From contig JAAKBF010000171.1 of assembly GCA_012656075.1 (NCBI GenBank), positions 868,001 to 932,000 of the forward strand: DNA of 64,000 nucleotides, given 5' to 3'. Shown here piece by piece: positions 33,601 to 44,919 of this stretch. The translations under genes and the position numbers were made by a program. This stretch comes from Phytophthora hibernalis. Its lineage: Eukaryota > Oomycota > Peronosporomycetes > Peronosporales > Peronosporaceae. The notes under the pieces are model-generated. The model saw only the letters and a program-made list of their open reading frames with translations. It was not told where the DNA came from and made no database searches. Within the stretch, counting starts at the first letter, position 1. The number at the start of each line of letters is the position of its first letter.

Positions 33601-34320
33601 TTGCAGCGTTGGAAAAACGCTGAAGATTTAGAGTATCCCAACGGTGACATTCAGGAAAAACTGCGTAATGATCAGCTTCTCTTTTACCTCGGCAGAGAAG
33701 GTGGTACGGGAAAAAGTCGTGTTATCGGTGCTGTCAAAGAACTTTGCGTGAGCTGGAAACGTGGATCGTGTTTGCTTAAAACCGCACTGACATGCAAATC
33801 AACAACCCTGACTTCAGGCAGAATGCTGGCAAGCTCTCTTCTTGCATTGAATAGTTCTAAACGTGATTCCAGAGTGGGTCTCGACATCATTGTAATTGAC
33901 GAGGTGTCAATGATGTACAAACACAGCTTGTAGAGTTGGACAAGCAGCTGCGCAAAGTTAAACGCAATCCAGTCGTCCTGTTTGGAGGCGTACTCATTGC
34001 TCTTGTCGGCGATTTTCTCCAATTGCCTCCTGTAGGAGCAGACCCATGATACGTAAAACCATGGTCTCGATCTAAATACTCCGCCGCAGCGCTCATGGTA
34101 TATGAGTTATGGAGAAAGTTTACGAGTGTCGTGGTTCTGGGAAACATTGGACAACAAGGTTGTGACCGAATGGAGATCCTGGGAAACATTGGACAACAAG
34201 GTTGTGACCGAATGGAGATCCAAAGTCACGATAGCCAACAAACCACAGCAACCATACCTATTAGTTTCACGCGTGACATCTCGAAACGCGTTTACCACAC
34301 TCGAGCCCATTACACCCTAA
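33601..34320 (+). pseudogene. Helitron Pif1-type helicase
   Basis: Start of an SF1 5'-3' helicase. The Walker A motif is GREGGTGKSRVI (33690-33725), the Walker B motif IIVIDEVSMM (33888-33917). After a stop near 33930 the next frame gives GGVLIALVGDFLQLPP near 33985-34030, the Pif1 motif III, and FTSVVVL. A 42-bp tandem duplication then breaks the gene at 34137-34220, and later helicase motifs are not readable. Confidence 0.75.
34137..34220. repeat. 42-bp exact tandem duplication
   Basis: CTGGGAAACATTGGACAACA...GAATGGAGATC occurs twice head to tail (34137-34178 and 34179-34220) with no mismatch, inside the helicase relic; a recent event. Confidence 0.9.
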
Positions 34321-34430
34321 CTTGTAGAGTGGGCTCATCCCAGTCACGCAGCCTTGAACGAAGAACATCGACTGACGCGATTGTCAGAGGTACTAGTTGC
34401 AGCAATGTCAGACTAAATTTAACATAACTA

Positions 34431-35159
34431 GTGAAAAGTGCAATTATATTGCTGCTATGGTGGTCTGAAATGGATCATTGCGTGACAGAAGCCCCCCGGG
34501 ACACCACGTGTATTGAAGTCATTGAAAAACACAGAATTAGTTTCATTAACACGGATGATAATGAGTCTTTGACATGCCAAAAGTTGACAGTTGTTATATC
34601 TGCTGAAGCCCCACGCGCAATGTGGTATAACTAGCGGTTCAATATGAGGAGGTTGGCAAGTCAGATATGAATCAAGAAGGTTCAAACGCGTTGCACCGAT
34701 TTGGTTTTGCGGGGGACGCTAAAACGTTGTACGTATCAGTCTGGCAGACGTTGAACTTAACCCTCTCGCTGTCTATCCACTGCTTTCATATCGAGATGAC
34801 AACGGACGATCAAGACGAAGACGCAACGCTTGCGAGCCTGATTGCGGCCGATTCAGATACTGAGTCCAAAACCATTGAAGCTGGTGAGCGAATTAACTGG
34901 AATGTGTTGTGGGGCGTTGTCTACAATTGAAATGTGGGTGCTTTTGCAACGAGATTGTATTCACTACATTACTCTTAATGAAAACAAGCGATACTATCGT
35001 GTGCATTCATGTGTATCTGTTTATATCTATGTGTCGGGGGCACACAACCATTTTCATAGACACGGAGGTCATCAGCAACAAGTTCAATGGGGTGCGAGCT
35101 GTTGATTGGTTCTCTCGGCGAGGGCTTTTCACAATAAGTGGTAACTACCACGAACGTGT
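34431..35159. other. Helitron tail or intergenic DNA
   Basis: Short plus-strand frames only (for example around 34740-34790, ADVELNPLAVYPLLSYRDD). No family can be named and no Helitron 3' hairpin was fixed. Confidence 0.3.
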
Positions 35160-35760
35160 CTGTTGAGAGACCGCTGGTTAGTCGACTCGTGAGACCCCCA
35201 TAGCATCGATAGTCTTCTTGATCATCATCGTCAAATAGTGGAACAGGTTGTAATCGACTCCAAGGGTTCCCGAGCGGTATATCAGCCATGCATACGTACA
35301 CACAAAGATAGTTCCAGTAGTACCCAGCTCGGGAGTGAATGAAGTCACCCCGAAATAACACGATGTCATTTGAAGTTTGATTTTTTGTTTTCTTGGACAC
35401 AAAAGCTACTTGATGGTTCCATCCATATCCATTGATCAGTGTGTCATCCATAGTCGAAAGAATAAGAGACCCCGGAAGCGAGGCAACGTCCATTAGATTT
35501 ATGTTGGCCCGTGTCAGTATGGAATTACGATGAATGGGTTGATCTGGTGTCCCATCGCATCACTTTAAGAAGCACAAAGTCACCACATTGTCGGGAAAAA
35601 GGTTTGATAATAACACCGGAGCATCTTGAGGACGAACGACATATCCTTGGGCTTGGTTTAAACCGGGCGCATGACGACACCAAAGGAGATAACAGGTGGG
35701 TTGGTCAGATGATCGCCACTGGGAAGGTTTTGGAATGAAGTCCAAAGAGCGTGCAAACGC
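35160..35760 (-). pseudogene. oxygenase/cupin-like protein remnant
   Basis: On the minus strand, 35745-35565 and, after a stop, 35493-35160 read as one eroded protein: GSLILSTMDDTLINGYGWNH, then DIVLFRGDFIHSRAGYYWN, then LCVYVCMADIPLG. The RGD-x-x-H..G-x-x-Y and following aromatic strand resemble a double-stranded beta-helix (2OG-oxygenase or cupin) core, with His as a possible metal ligand. The fold call is an inference. It lies next to the Helitron and may be cargo or an independent multicopy gene. Confidence 0.35.
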
Positions 35761-36311
35761 TCACTAAGCTCACCATACTTCTAACGAGATCATGGTTCAA
35801 GTTAATGTTAATAAAATGTATGCGGTTGAAGAGCTAACGTTCTTGATATGTTATGCAACCCCTCCTCATGGTATTTCCACAAGTTAGCCTCTTCGGTGAT
35901 ATGTTAACTGGTTACTGGACAGGCTCATCGCGATTGCTGCTTAGCCTAACGAATGTGTGATCTTACAAAATGTGTATGCACGGGCGCGTTGATCTACATT
36001 GACACCACCTCGCAACACATTGTTATAAATGACAGACCTCAAGGAATTGAAACAATGCTCCACGTTCCAAGAAGCAGCGTCCCAGAAGGAGTGGAATCAA
36101 TGCCTCACCACAAGAACGAATCTGGCGCTCAAGCTTTCCTTGGCTGGTAAACGGAATGTAGGTCGTAGTTTTCACACCCACTATGGACTGGCCTGCGATT
36201 TCGACTCATGTTTGCTTCTTCTTGGCCGCCTATAAGAAGTACCAAAACCGGGCTTATTTCCGCTGATAAATGTATGCACAGCTGTGTCGACGTCATTGTC
36301 AAATCTGCGGA

Positions 36312-36690
36312 ATGCCAGGAGCGCCAAAGCGAGACCGAGCCAATGCGGCTAGCGCTGAGCTCCCTTCGTCGACTAAGAAGTTTTGCACCGAGGTAAGACA
36401 TTATTCTCCCTAACGTCGTGTCACCTAAATGTTTTGTTTTCGCTGGATAGAAAACCAAGTCGGGAACAGCAATGTGGGGAAACTCTACTAACAGCTTGCC
36501 AGAAAATGCGACGTTCCAGTACATTGGTGACTTGTCGAGATTGTTTCGTTTTGTAAACATTGAATCTGCAATGCGCAAAACTCCGACAGCCAAGACACTT
36601 AACGCTACCTTGGGTATGCGCGTTGTGGGAATTTCGCGCCACGTGTACAACGAGACGAACCTTTTTCGGCTGTGTTGTGGTCAACACTGA
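36312..36690 (+). CDS. two-exon hypothetical protein, 106 aa
   Basis: ATG at 36312; exon 1 36312-36392, a 58-bp intron 36393-36450 (GTAAGA...GGATAG), exon 2 36451-36690. Splicing keeps the frame and gives a basic start (MPGAPKRDRANAAS) and a neutral rest with SRLFRFVNIESAM and LGMRVVGISRHVYNETNLF. No known domain. The other frame stays protein-like past 36690 (FGCVVVNTEIVVGTKNKLAG), so a one-base shift near 36665 may have cut the true C-terminus. Intron size and ends are normal for oomycetes. Confidence 0.4.
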
Positions 36691-36927
36691 AATTGTGGTT
36701 GGCACTAAAAACAAACTTGCAGGCGTTGCTGTCCACATAGTTTTTGTGGCCCACATAGTACATGTACATGAACAGAGCTGTACCTACAAGAATGACAGCC
36801 GCGTGGCAACAATCAAAGTTTTTGCAAACTTTGAATTTACCAAACTATTTAGAGAATGAAGCATGGATTTTAATAATAGGGTAGCAGTAAGGTCTTGCTG
36901 TGGCCAGCCCAAATTATGATAGTTAGG
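36691..36927. other. 3' flank
   Basis: Possible frameshifted tail of the gene above up to 36859; otherwise nothing seen. Confidence 0.3.
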
Positions 36928-37012
36928 CACTGAAGCCGGTATTAGTGGTCCGGTATCTATCCGGAATTACTGAAGCCGGTATTGCCGTCCGGTATTAGTG
37001 GCCCGGTATGGG
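36928..37012 (+). repeat. GAAGCCGGTATT / GTCCGGTATTAGTGG repeat cluster, left
   Basis: CTGAAGCCGGTATT occurs twice (36930 and 36969), each followed by a GTCCGGTAT word. A related cluster lies at 40608-40662 (GGTATCAGTGGTCCGGTATT, GAAGCCGGTAATACCG). The pair may be the ends of one 3.7-kb unit. Confidence 0.6.
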
Positions 37013-37147
37013 AGAAACTAGGGAGCCTTGACAATCGAAGCATTGGGACACAGAAGAGGCAGACAGGAGGCATGTGCAATGAGCTACATTCCAAAACACG
37101 ACGCGATCGATTTGCTACTTTCATTCACAAACCCGGGGTAGGTGGAA

Positions 37148-37733
37148 GTGCGCGGTGCAGGCGACCAAGAAGGCCGAGAAGCAGAAGCTGCTAGCGCTGA
37201 AAGAGCACGGTTTCCATGGAAATCGAGGACTGAAGCCTCGACTGCACAACGCAGCGACGCAGAGCAAGGCTCGCCAATTAGCAGCGCTGCTCGATGAAGG
37301 CACACCGCCTGGAGGACGAGTTGCGGAAATGCCGTTCCACGGTCGCTAATCGGACGGCTGTTGACTCAATGCGTTGCTGCTGGTCTGTCGAAGCGGCGAC
37401 GTCGAGAAGCTAAGGCTGCTGCTGGACGCGTTTTTCGACGATCCTGAAGTCCTCGCGCACTTCAGCCGAGCCATTCATTGCCCCGTCATCCGCCCCGAAA
37501 ACTGGAAGGAATTCCAGCGACTGCAGCAGCGCCGGGGGTCCATGATCGCCATGTCGTCGAGGTCGTCGACCGATTCTATGAGCTTCCCCACGTCTGAGTC
37601 GTCTTCTCAACTCGTGTCTGTTGTGAAAATGGAGAAGCTCCGGATCCAAGCTGACAATGACCGTTTTCGTGGCTGCGGAGCATGGCCGTCAGTACATACT
37701 GAATTACCTATTGACCCATTAAACAGAATCTAA
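37148..37733 (+). pseudogene. ankyrin-repeat protein fragment
   Basis: A single frame from 37148 to 37733 with only two stops (near 37348 and 37363). It has two ankyrin-like helices (RLHNAATQSKARQLAALLDEG and LLVCRSGDVEKLRLLLDAFF, the A..G(D/K)V..L..LLD pattern), then a Ser-rich tail (MAMSSRSSTDSMSF type). Ankyrin repeats mediate protein binding. The ATG and later repeats are not visible, so it is a fragment. Confidence 0.5.
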
Positions 37734-37739
37734 TCCTAC

Positions 37740-39350
37740 GTACCCCCATGTACGAGGAGGAAGGAACGCTATTAGTCCGTCATCATTTACTTCTTCGTCG
37801 TCGAAATTCAAAAGCCTCTTACACAGCTATAGATTGGTTTGGCTATCATCTGGACGCCAAAGACTCACACAACGCCAAGACCGGATTCAAAGGTGATGTC
37901 TTTGGTGATGTCCCGGCGACGAACACAATAGCAGCTGCTGATAAGGCTACTAAATGCGATCGATCTAGACGGAGCCCGGTTGAACGAATGGCAGTTCCAA
38001 CCTTACGACTGATCTTACTGAATAAGCCGATGTAATGAATGACCTTATTCCGGATGATACAGAAGTACAGAGTAGCACAAGATGTATGAAATAATGAAGC
38101 GCATACTGGTAACTCAGGAGGATACAGAGAAAAGTGTTTGATATTATTTCTAGTTCCGGATGGTATGGATTTATGATGTAGGGTGTCTCTTGAAATGAAA
38201 CGATATGCAGCATTGGTATGAACGCTTTGCCCACCATCAGCGCCAACGCTATCATTCGATATTCCACACGTGCATCAACTAGATGTAGCTGTCGCTGCGT
38301 ATTGTAGATTGTTTGCTGTCCTAAGTACCACCACATCAGTAGCACACGTTAGTCATTATTACTCGACCATTCAGTACAAACGGAGTCCGTACCTGTGTGT
38401 CTGCTTGTATTTGGGGGCCGTGTGGATTTCTTCCGTTCAAAGAGGGGCGCCGGAGGCAGTACGCATAGATATGGCACAATATGTAGGGCGACAGCAAAAG
38501 GACTCCACCATAACTGAAATCGAAAATAAAGTTCCGTTAGCGTAAGCGTAAGAGCGAGGGAGGAATATGTCAAACAAGCTACTTGGTTACCCTTATCTTG
38601 TCGTCCTGATTCGCGCGCAGAGAATACATTGCCCAGCTCCTCATCACTAAACCGTTAGATAGGAACTGGGCAAATTCTTCCTCTGCGCGCGCTCCGCGGT
38701 CGGAGAGTCTCCTGTTGGCTGCTAGAATGGTTGGCTGACGTCTAGCGGTCAAGAAAGGCAGGTACCCATAACGAAAATGCGGGGTATTGTTTGGGGGCAG
38801 GGTTTGACCGTGCTCTATTCTTCTGGGAGCCAATAGAAGATCTCTATTCTCGCAGATATTGGATACATTGTCGATGGTATGGCCATTTTGGTTGCGTCTT
38901 TGAGCCAAATATTCCCGGTTCTCGATCATTGAGAGCGAAAGGGCTTTCCGCAGCATAATTCTCGCAGGTTTCGAGGTATACTTTAATCAAGGTTATTGCT
39001 TACTCTGTAGGATACAGAATAAAATCTCGGGCCAGAAGGATTAATATTGAATGAAATTTGAAGTGATACAACCTCACAGACTGGCTGAGTTTATTTTTAC
39101 ACCTCTGATGTGCGGTTGAAGTATATTCTTCGTGTTCGAACCAGAACGAAGTGATATTTATTTTTGTATCGAAGGATTATGATATCATTTGAATAGAATC
39201 GTCCACGTATATGCAACACTTCTGCAACTGCAAATAAGACACAATTCTGCATCTACATTTATGTAGCACTTCCGGATCTACACAAATGTAACACTTCTGC
39301 ACATGATGTGACATACGTAATCTCAACTTCCTTCTCAAACTTTTATTTCC
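37740..39350. other. gene-poor stretch
   Basis: No recognisable gene apart from the unassigned minus-strand frame at 38579-38956. Confidence 0.35.
38579..38956 (-). other. hypothetical ORF, 125 codons
   Basis: Open minus-strand frame from an ATG at 38956. Arg/Asn-rich with no signal peptide or known motif (RREYLAQRRNQNGHT type start, then RLSDRGARAEEEFAQFL). Composition looks coding, but nothing else supports a gene. Confidence 0.25.
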
Positions 39351-39359
39351 CCTCACGCG

Positions 39360-40211
39360 ATGAGGTGTCACCAGGGTTTCTGGGCTTATGCTGCCACCAA
39401 CGGAGCCAACGTATCCCAAGCTGCAGCCCTCTTCGCGCGTGCAGTCATGCAGAAGGATCCGACAATCTCCGATAAGAGGAGAGAGAAATGGCTACAAGAC
39501 CGCGCCGGTTCTAAACTCCGGGCGGACTGGAGCGAGATTCGAGAGTCTGAACGCCAACAGTAAATACTGGATAACCCAGACCCGAGTTTCCCCCTCACCG
39601 AGTACCCAACAAAAATCATGGATGGGCACAAGGACAGATCTAGGTACCAACGCATGGTTTCAGCCGATGTAAGGACTCCACAAGTAATCTCGGCGGCTTC
39701 TTCCCAGTCGCTATCGCCCCAGCTGGACGCTTTGCCCAAAGGCCATATTGTGAAAATGGAGAATTACCGGAAACAGCTTATCGATTCAGTCATTTCGGCA
39801 GCAATTACAGCTGTGGCATGTGCGATGAAGCTGGGAGACACGGAGAAGGTCCTGCGGCATGTTACAGCTGTAGCCGAAGGCATGGGTACAAGGACAGCTG
39901 ACAGCGTCAGACATATAGAACGACCTGCCGTCTTCATGAGATTTCCCAGCTCATGACCGCTTCCCAGGGGTATATGAGTATGCACGACGACGATGAAGCT
40001 ATTGCCGACGTCGAAGAAACGAAGGTGTCATGACAACAGTACGTTTGAACATCTACGCGAGCAAAGGATTCAGTTCCCTGCCTCGGATTCAGAAAATCTG
40101 AAGCAATTCTTTTGGCTTCCTCGTTTTCTTGAAGTAGAATCAACCAGCGCCAGTGATCTCCGTGAAGGTACCACTGGCCTACCATGGACGAAGAAGCAGA
40201 ATACAGAATAA
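39360..40211 (+). pseudogene. unidentified decayed gene
   Basis: One frame runs 39360-39956 with a single TAA at 39561-39563 and stays open again from 39993 to 40211. It encodes a soluble protein with helical parts (SQAAALFARAVMQKD, KQLIDSVISAAITAVACAMKLGDTEKV, LRHVTAVAEGMGT). No family recognised. A short minus or plus scrap at 40449-40640 (LKRLKANLTLAAHLDPELTARLAAYFG, plus) follows in another frame. Confidence 0.35.
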
Positions 40212-40607
40212 TTTCAATGCACCAACACGCGTCACATTGGTCGCATTGAAATCATGTTGTTGGCCATCTCGTTTCACACTTAGCAGGCCCTGCAAGTGCT
40301 GGCGCTTCTACCTCAAGACGCAGCAGCGCATCATAACTGTCCTGACGCACCTCCTCGTCCAGCACGAGCGCAGACGAACCGCGCCTTCAGATTGTTCAAT
40401 GCGCCACGGACGCCACCGTAGTGACAGTCAATCAGGTCTCGAAGAGAAATGCTAAAGCGACTCAAAGCAAACTTAACACTGGCCGCACACTTGGACCCAG
40501 AACTCACAGCACGCCTCGCCGCGTATTTTGGAATAAAGCTCATTGCACATGCCTCCTGTCTGCCTCTTCTGTATCCCAATGCTCCAATTGTCAAGGCTCC
40601 TAGTTTA

Positions 40608-40662
40608 TCCCGCCCGGTATCAGTGGTCCGGTATTATTGAAGCCGGTAATACCGAAGCCTTT
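40608..40662 (+). repeat. GTCCGGTATT repeat cluster, right
   Basis: Counterpart of 36928-37012; here GGTATCAGTGGTCCGGTATT is followed by GAAGCCGGTAATACCG. Confidence 0.6.
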
Positions 40663-40899
40663 CATGGGGCGGATTGATATTAATACAAGTGACGGATTGG
40701 TAGATGTGAGCACTTCGGATTGTTCGCTCACCCGATACTCCGCGTCTCAACGTCCCCTGCCACCTTCTGGATTGTCGCTCAGACCACATTATTATAATGT
40801 CTGGTATGTGGCAGGCTTAGCGATGATCCTCGACCCTTCCGGAGAACCTGCACCTGGGTGATTTTGACAAGCACCTGGCGGAGCAACAGCAACGCTGAA

Positions 40900-41135
40900 C
40901 CTGGAAATCAAAACGGCGACGAGAGCGTCGTGAGCGAGAACGAGGTGGAGAGTCTACGACTTAAGGCTAGCAGATATAAGTTTGGCTTCGCACCAGTTCC
41001 CGATTGAGCAGCATCGATTAATGTTCTCCCGCGCATGTCTGGCGGGTAAATACAGCGACGAGAGCGCAGTGAGAGAGAGCAAGTGGAGGACATGCGACTC
41101 GAGGCTAACACATACGCTGGCTTTGCTCCTGTTTG
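40900..41135 (+). repeat. imperfect tandem duplication of a charged coiled-coil coding unit
   Basis: A unit of about 85-140 bp occurs twice (from 40916 and from 41055). Each copy encodes a run of Arg/Glu followed by (V/E)(E/D)(S/M)(L)RL(K/E)A and a GFAPV end. Frames differ and no intact gene remains. From 41136 to 41640 the DNA is AT-rich with no gene. Confidence 0.55.
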
Positions 41136-41639
41136 GCTACAACAAATCTTGGTATTACTATTCGCCTTATACTTGTAATCTAAATTATAATAGTATTAGA
41201 TTATTAGATTATATAAAAAATAATGTAAAATATCGAAGTGTTGAAAAAAATAGTAAACGAACGATAAAATATTAAATGCTCGACAGGCGGTCGTCTATCG
41301 CTGCGACTGCGAAGCCGGATGTACTACAATACACGTATTGAGAGTCTCAAGAATTTTTTTCTCAATTTGAGATAAAAGATTTCTTTGTCTCCAGGGGTAG
41401 GATAACGAGTCTCGTGCGCGTACGGTAGGCTCAACTTAAAATAGGTTTTGAAGCCTCCACCTTTTAGATAATCGCCTTCAACTGTTTTCGCACTTAAAAG
41501 AAGCTTTGAGAAATGACACTAAAGCGAACTTGCACGTTCACACAACAACTCCTAGCTACCAACGACAGGTGCGCAGCGCGAATTTGTTTGAGAAAACGGA
41601 CAACGCCAAGTCAGTCTTGAGTTTAACACACGAAGCCTA

Positions 41640-41800
41640 TAGCAGGTGTTATACGGAAGAGCCCGACAGTGTCGTCCCACAAGTTGGTGTTTACAGACGT
41701 CTTAGCGGCACTGGCGAGGTCATCAAACACCGTATCGTTGTAGGAGGGCCGAGTTGTGGTTTGTAACTCAGCGTAGCTGACCAATGTGTCTGATGCGGTT
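41640..41800 (-). pseudogene. rhamnosidase copy, fragment A
   Basis: Minus-strand frame matching the middle of the 6-8 kb glycosidase: DTLVSYAEL, then ASAAKTSVNTNLWDDTVGLF. It stops abruptly after GLFR, exactly where fragment B (plus strand, 42590) takes up the protein. It is joined on its other side to the duplicated flank. Confidence 0.8.
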
Positions 41801-42420
41801 GACCCAGGACAAAACACCTCTATGATATGATATCACTTATAACCGTATTTCCAGACCGTTCGAGCAACATTTTGGATAATTTTTTTCTTTGAGCAACAAA
41901 CTATTATTAGACCGAGCACCATTTACTAGTGGTGTGTAGATCATTCAGTACGTTTGGAATATATTGAAGCACGTGCCCAGTAAATACATTTTTTGTTATT
42001 GTCCGGCATTCATACAGTGTAGCTGTAGTAAGAATATGCGTGCGTCGTCGCAATGCCGACTTATCTTTTCACTTTCATGCAAGGCTACGTACAAAATCTA
42101 AAATCGCATCAGTCACGGAAACTTATTCGTGCAGTTTGAACGAAACATTTCCTGCAGCTATCTTGGCTAACAAAATTTAGGGGAAATTACTACGCCCGGT
42201 GGCCTATCGATACACGGTGAGAAAGCTACATGCATTGGAAAATACGCAGGCATGATTGGCATAATTACAAGCACCGTTTAATTAAGATCGATGAATTTAG
42301 GATTCCTTCAACACTCCTTCAACCAACATTTTGCTAATACTTCGAAGTAAGGCTTATTTTTCGCCTTCATTTGAGAATCGTTCCTATTAGTATCTCTTAA
42401 CCAATACAATCCAAAAATGC
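41795..42420 (+). repeat. second copy of the 4.6-5.7 kb segment
   Basis: Matches 4638-5700 in the same orientation but without the hAT-like insertion; the empty site is near 42275 (CATAATTACAAGCACCG). It lies between the two oppositely oriented rhamnosidase fragments. Confidence 0.85.
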
Positions 42421-42589
42421 GACCGCGGCAAACACCGTGCTACTAATCAACCTAGGTACGAATCGCGATATAGGTACACCATTGGAAAGAGGAAAACTTC
42501 CGCTTCACGTTGAGCCCTGGTCACTTTCGCACATTTGATCAACTTGTCCAACTACCAGGACGACGGCATGTCCTTCCTGCTGTTCAATT

Positions 42590-42960
42590 TACTTGTTTAA
42601 CACACACCACTGCTGCTGGTGCTGAGCTCCAGGGTGTAAACCCGCTGCTACAACCTCACCCAGTCGACGGAGCATACCTCCACCGTATCGGAGGACCATG
42701 CCACACGCTTGAACGAGTACGGTGCCATGTCGCCCGAAGGTCTTGGCTCGATCTCGCCATTCATCACGAGTTTGGAGGTCGAAGCTCACCCCTGGCAAAG
42801 CTTCACTTACTCTAGAGATCAGTGGGGCTACCTTCAGCAACTCCACCATCATCGAGGCTTACTACGAGACAGGTGAGCTCATGAACCCGTTCTATGGCGA
42901 GCTGCACTCAGGTTACAAACTGGCGACCTCTGTCTGCGACACGGCGGGACACCAACCTTT
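42590..42960 (+). pseudogene. rhamnosidase copy, fragment B
   Basis: Plus-strand DNA encoding, over changing frames, the part of the glycosidase from TTAAGAEL through MSPEGLGSISPFITSLEVE to AYYETGELMNPFYG. Homologous to 6790-6440 of the full gene. Beyond about 42930 similarity is lost. Together with fragment A it shows a gene cut and flipped. Confidence 0.8.
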
Positions 42961-43880
42961 CGATTTCAGACGAAAATACAAAATGAAGAGGCACTGATTT
43001 TGTTACAACGAGCACGAAAGTCTTGTCCCAATCCGTGCGGCCGTCGTATCCAACCAAAACAAAGGAGACCAGTGCTAGCCGTTGTCCGCAGGGGGTGACT
43101 CATGCGAACGAAAAAAAGGGATACGGTCAGAAACAACGAGAGTACCACCGCGCCCCGCCTCAAATCAAAGCTAGCAAGTGCATGCCGGCCAATGCTAGCG
43201 GGTTCTGATACCGCGTAGACTCTAGCCGATATAAAACTCAGCTTCGATGGAGCTTGAGAATACCTGTACTGCCTGCTAAAAATCCAGAGAGTTCCATAGA
43301 CACCGCACTGCACCTTCGTGATCAGCTGTTGCACATAGGCTAACAGGGCGACCTTGTTATCATTGTGTACCGGTAACACCAGTCTACTAGAGAAGAAAGA
43401 ATCTAGGAGGTAGATGTTCATGCAGGAATATTCCACCATACAGAGGGCGTCCCTGTACATATTGGTGTCGTAGGTGCATTGAGAGGCTCCGAGGTGGCCA
43501 TGGGTGTCATCGAAGCAAAGCTCTGCATGCGCTGTGGGTCCCTTTTCCAGGACGCAAAAGACTCAGACTGGAATTTTGGCCAACTGGTGCTTGCGAGCGT
43601 CCGGTTATCCCGAAACATAATCCTTGCTTGTGTTTGTTCAGTACAAAACTCACTCTAAAAGCTCGCCTGGCGTGGTCATTCATGAGTGACGAATCGTCAC
43701 ACATAACACGTGATTCATGAAGGTGCTCTTTCCGCTCCATAATTCGTTGATAATGTTAGCGTGGTGGGTGTGGGGATTTCCATTGCCCAGGAAGGAAATG
43801 TCTAAGTTGCCAGTCAAGACGTTTTGAGTAAAGTCCTCAGTACATGGAGAACTCGATAGATAACGCTGGCATACCTTCAA
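42961..43880. other. intergenic DNA
   Basis: No family recognised. A minus-strand frame (43880-43680) with NPHTHHANIINELW looks protein-like but cannot be named. Confidence 0.3.
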
Positions 43881-43884
43881 AGAC

Positions 43885-44919
43885 ACAAGTGAACGAGCCA
43901 GGACGAGAAGATCGACATTGAGGAACCCGAGTGCGAGGTGGATCACCGCGTCGTGGCCCCGAACAAGAAGAAGGCCACACCAGCTCACCAACGCAAGGAC
44001 TTTTGCACAGGTATCGTGGTGCTCCCTGCACTGGTCTTGGCGCTCATCGGACTGGTGGCCTTCGACGTCATTATGGAGACCAACATCACCTCCCACGTCC
44101 CAGTGGCTATTCTGTCTGGCAACCACAAGATCTGCGCCACCAAAATGCTGAACGCCAGTGCCATCGAGTACCATTCAGATCACAGATACTACGCCGAGCT
44201 CAAGGACATGACAATACCAGCGCCAGTCTTTCGAGACGAACACACCACACTACTGTGGCGAGAAGACCAGGCGTGCAGCAAAGTACAACTACTGCCTCCC
44301 GATCTCTGGAAGGAAGGACGCCCCGTTCTGCGCTGCTGCTGACCGCATGGATCTGCTGAGCCTGCGCTCTTCCAAGTATATTTGCTACGCCAGTGTGCTG
44401 CACATGCTTATGATTGAAGTCTACGAGGAGCTACAAGCGACAGGGAACTTTCCATTCCTCACCTTCGGGTCGCTGCTGGGAGCTGTTCGCAACGGGTCGC
44501 TGATCCCATTCACAGAAGATGTAGACGTTGGCTTCATAGGAGAGCTGGTTACGCCGGACGCGTTAAAACTCGCGCTTCGGAAGAAGGGCTTTCACATGTT
44601 CTTCTATGATATTTGGCGTGTGTGCGTGGCGCCAACGCACCCATTAGCTGGTAATCTGTACGACCCAAACTTGCCACTCGTCAAGAGCTTCGCTGTGCCG
44701 TACGTAGATTTGTACATGATGAAACAGAAAGACAACGGGGATTGGGATCTACAGGAGCTGGAAGGCAGCAATGGCCGTATTCTTCCTGACAAGAAGGTGC
44801 AGCCGTTCTCGCAGGTGAAAATCAACAATGTGTCGTTCGACACGGTGCAAGATCCGAAGTTCTTCTTGAAGGAGGCGTACGGAGACGCTTACATGACCCC
44901 GAAGCCGCGGAAAGAGTAG
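43885..44919 (+). pseudogene. LicD/fukutin-like type II membrane protein, copy 1
   Basis: A probable glycan-modifying enzyme of the LicD/fukutin family. The readable frame starts at about 43890 (DEKIDIEEPECE) without an ATG; one could lie in an upstream exon, and CCAG at 43889 could be a splice acceptor. An N-terminal cytosolic tail is followed by a membrane anchor (GIVVLPALVLALIGLVAFDVI), a lumenal stem, and after a one-base shift near 44243 CLPISGRKDAPFC, FGSLLGAVRNGSLIPFTEDVDVGF with the acidic D-x-D motif, and FFYDIWRVCVAPTHPLAGNLYD. The paralog at 45.8 kb follows in tandem and is intact, so the shift may be a sequence error. Confidence 0.75.

Larger units (their letters stand above)
28332..34430 (+). 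mobile_element. decayed Helitron
   Basis: Pieces in the order of a Helitron protein: basic STPR-like repeats, a cysteine-bearing N-terminal region, the replication-initiator domain, and a Pif1-type helicase. All are broken by stops and frame changes. I could not fix the 5' TC and 3' CTRR ends. A 510-bp TIR element has inserted at 32021-32530. Confidence 0.75.

Noticed and set aside
43680..44174. 164-codon minus-strand frame
   Set aside because: Mostly antisense to the LicD-like copy 1; its unpaired end shows no known motif.
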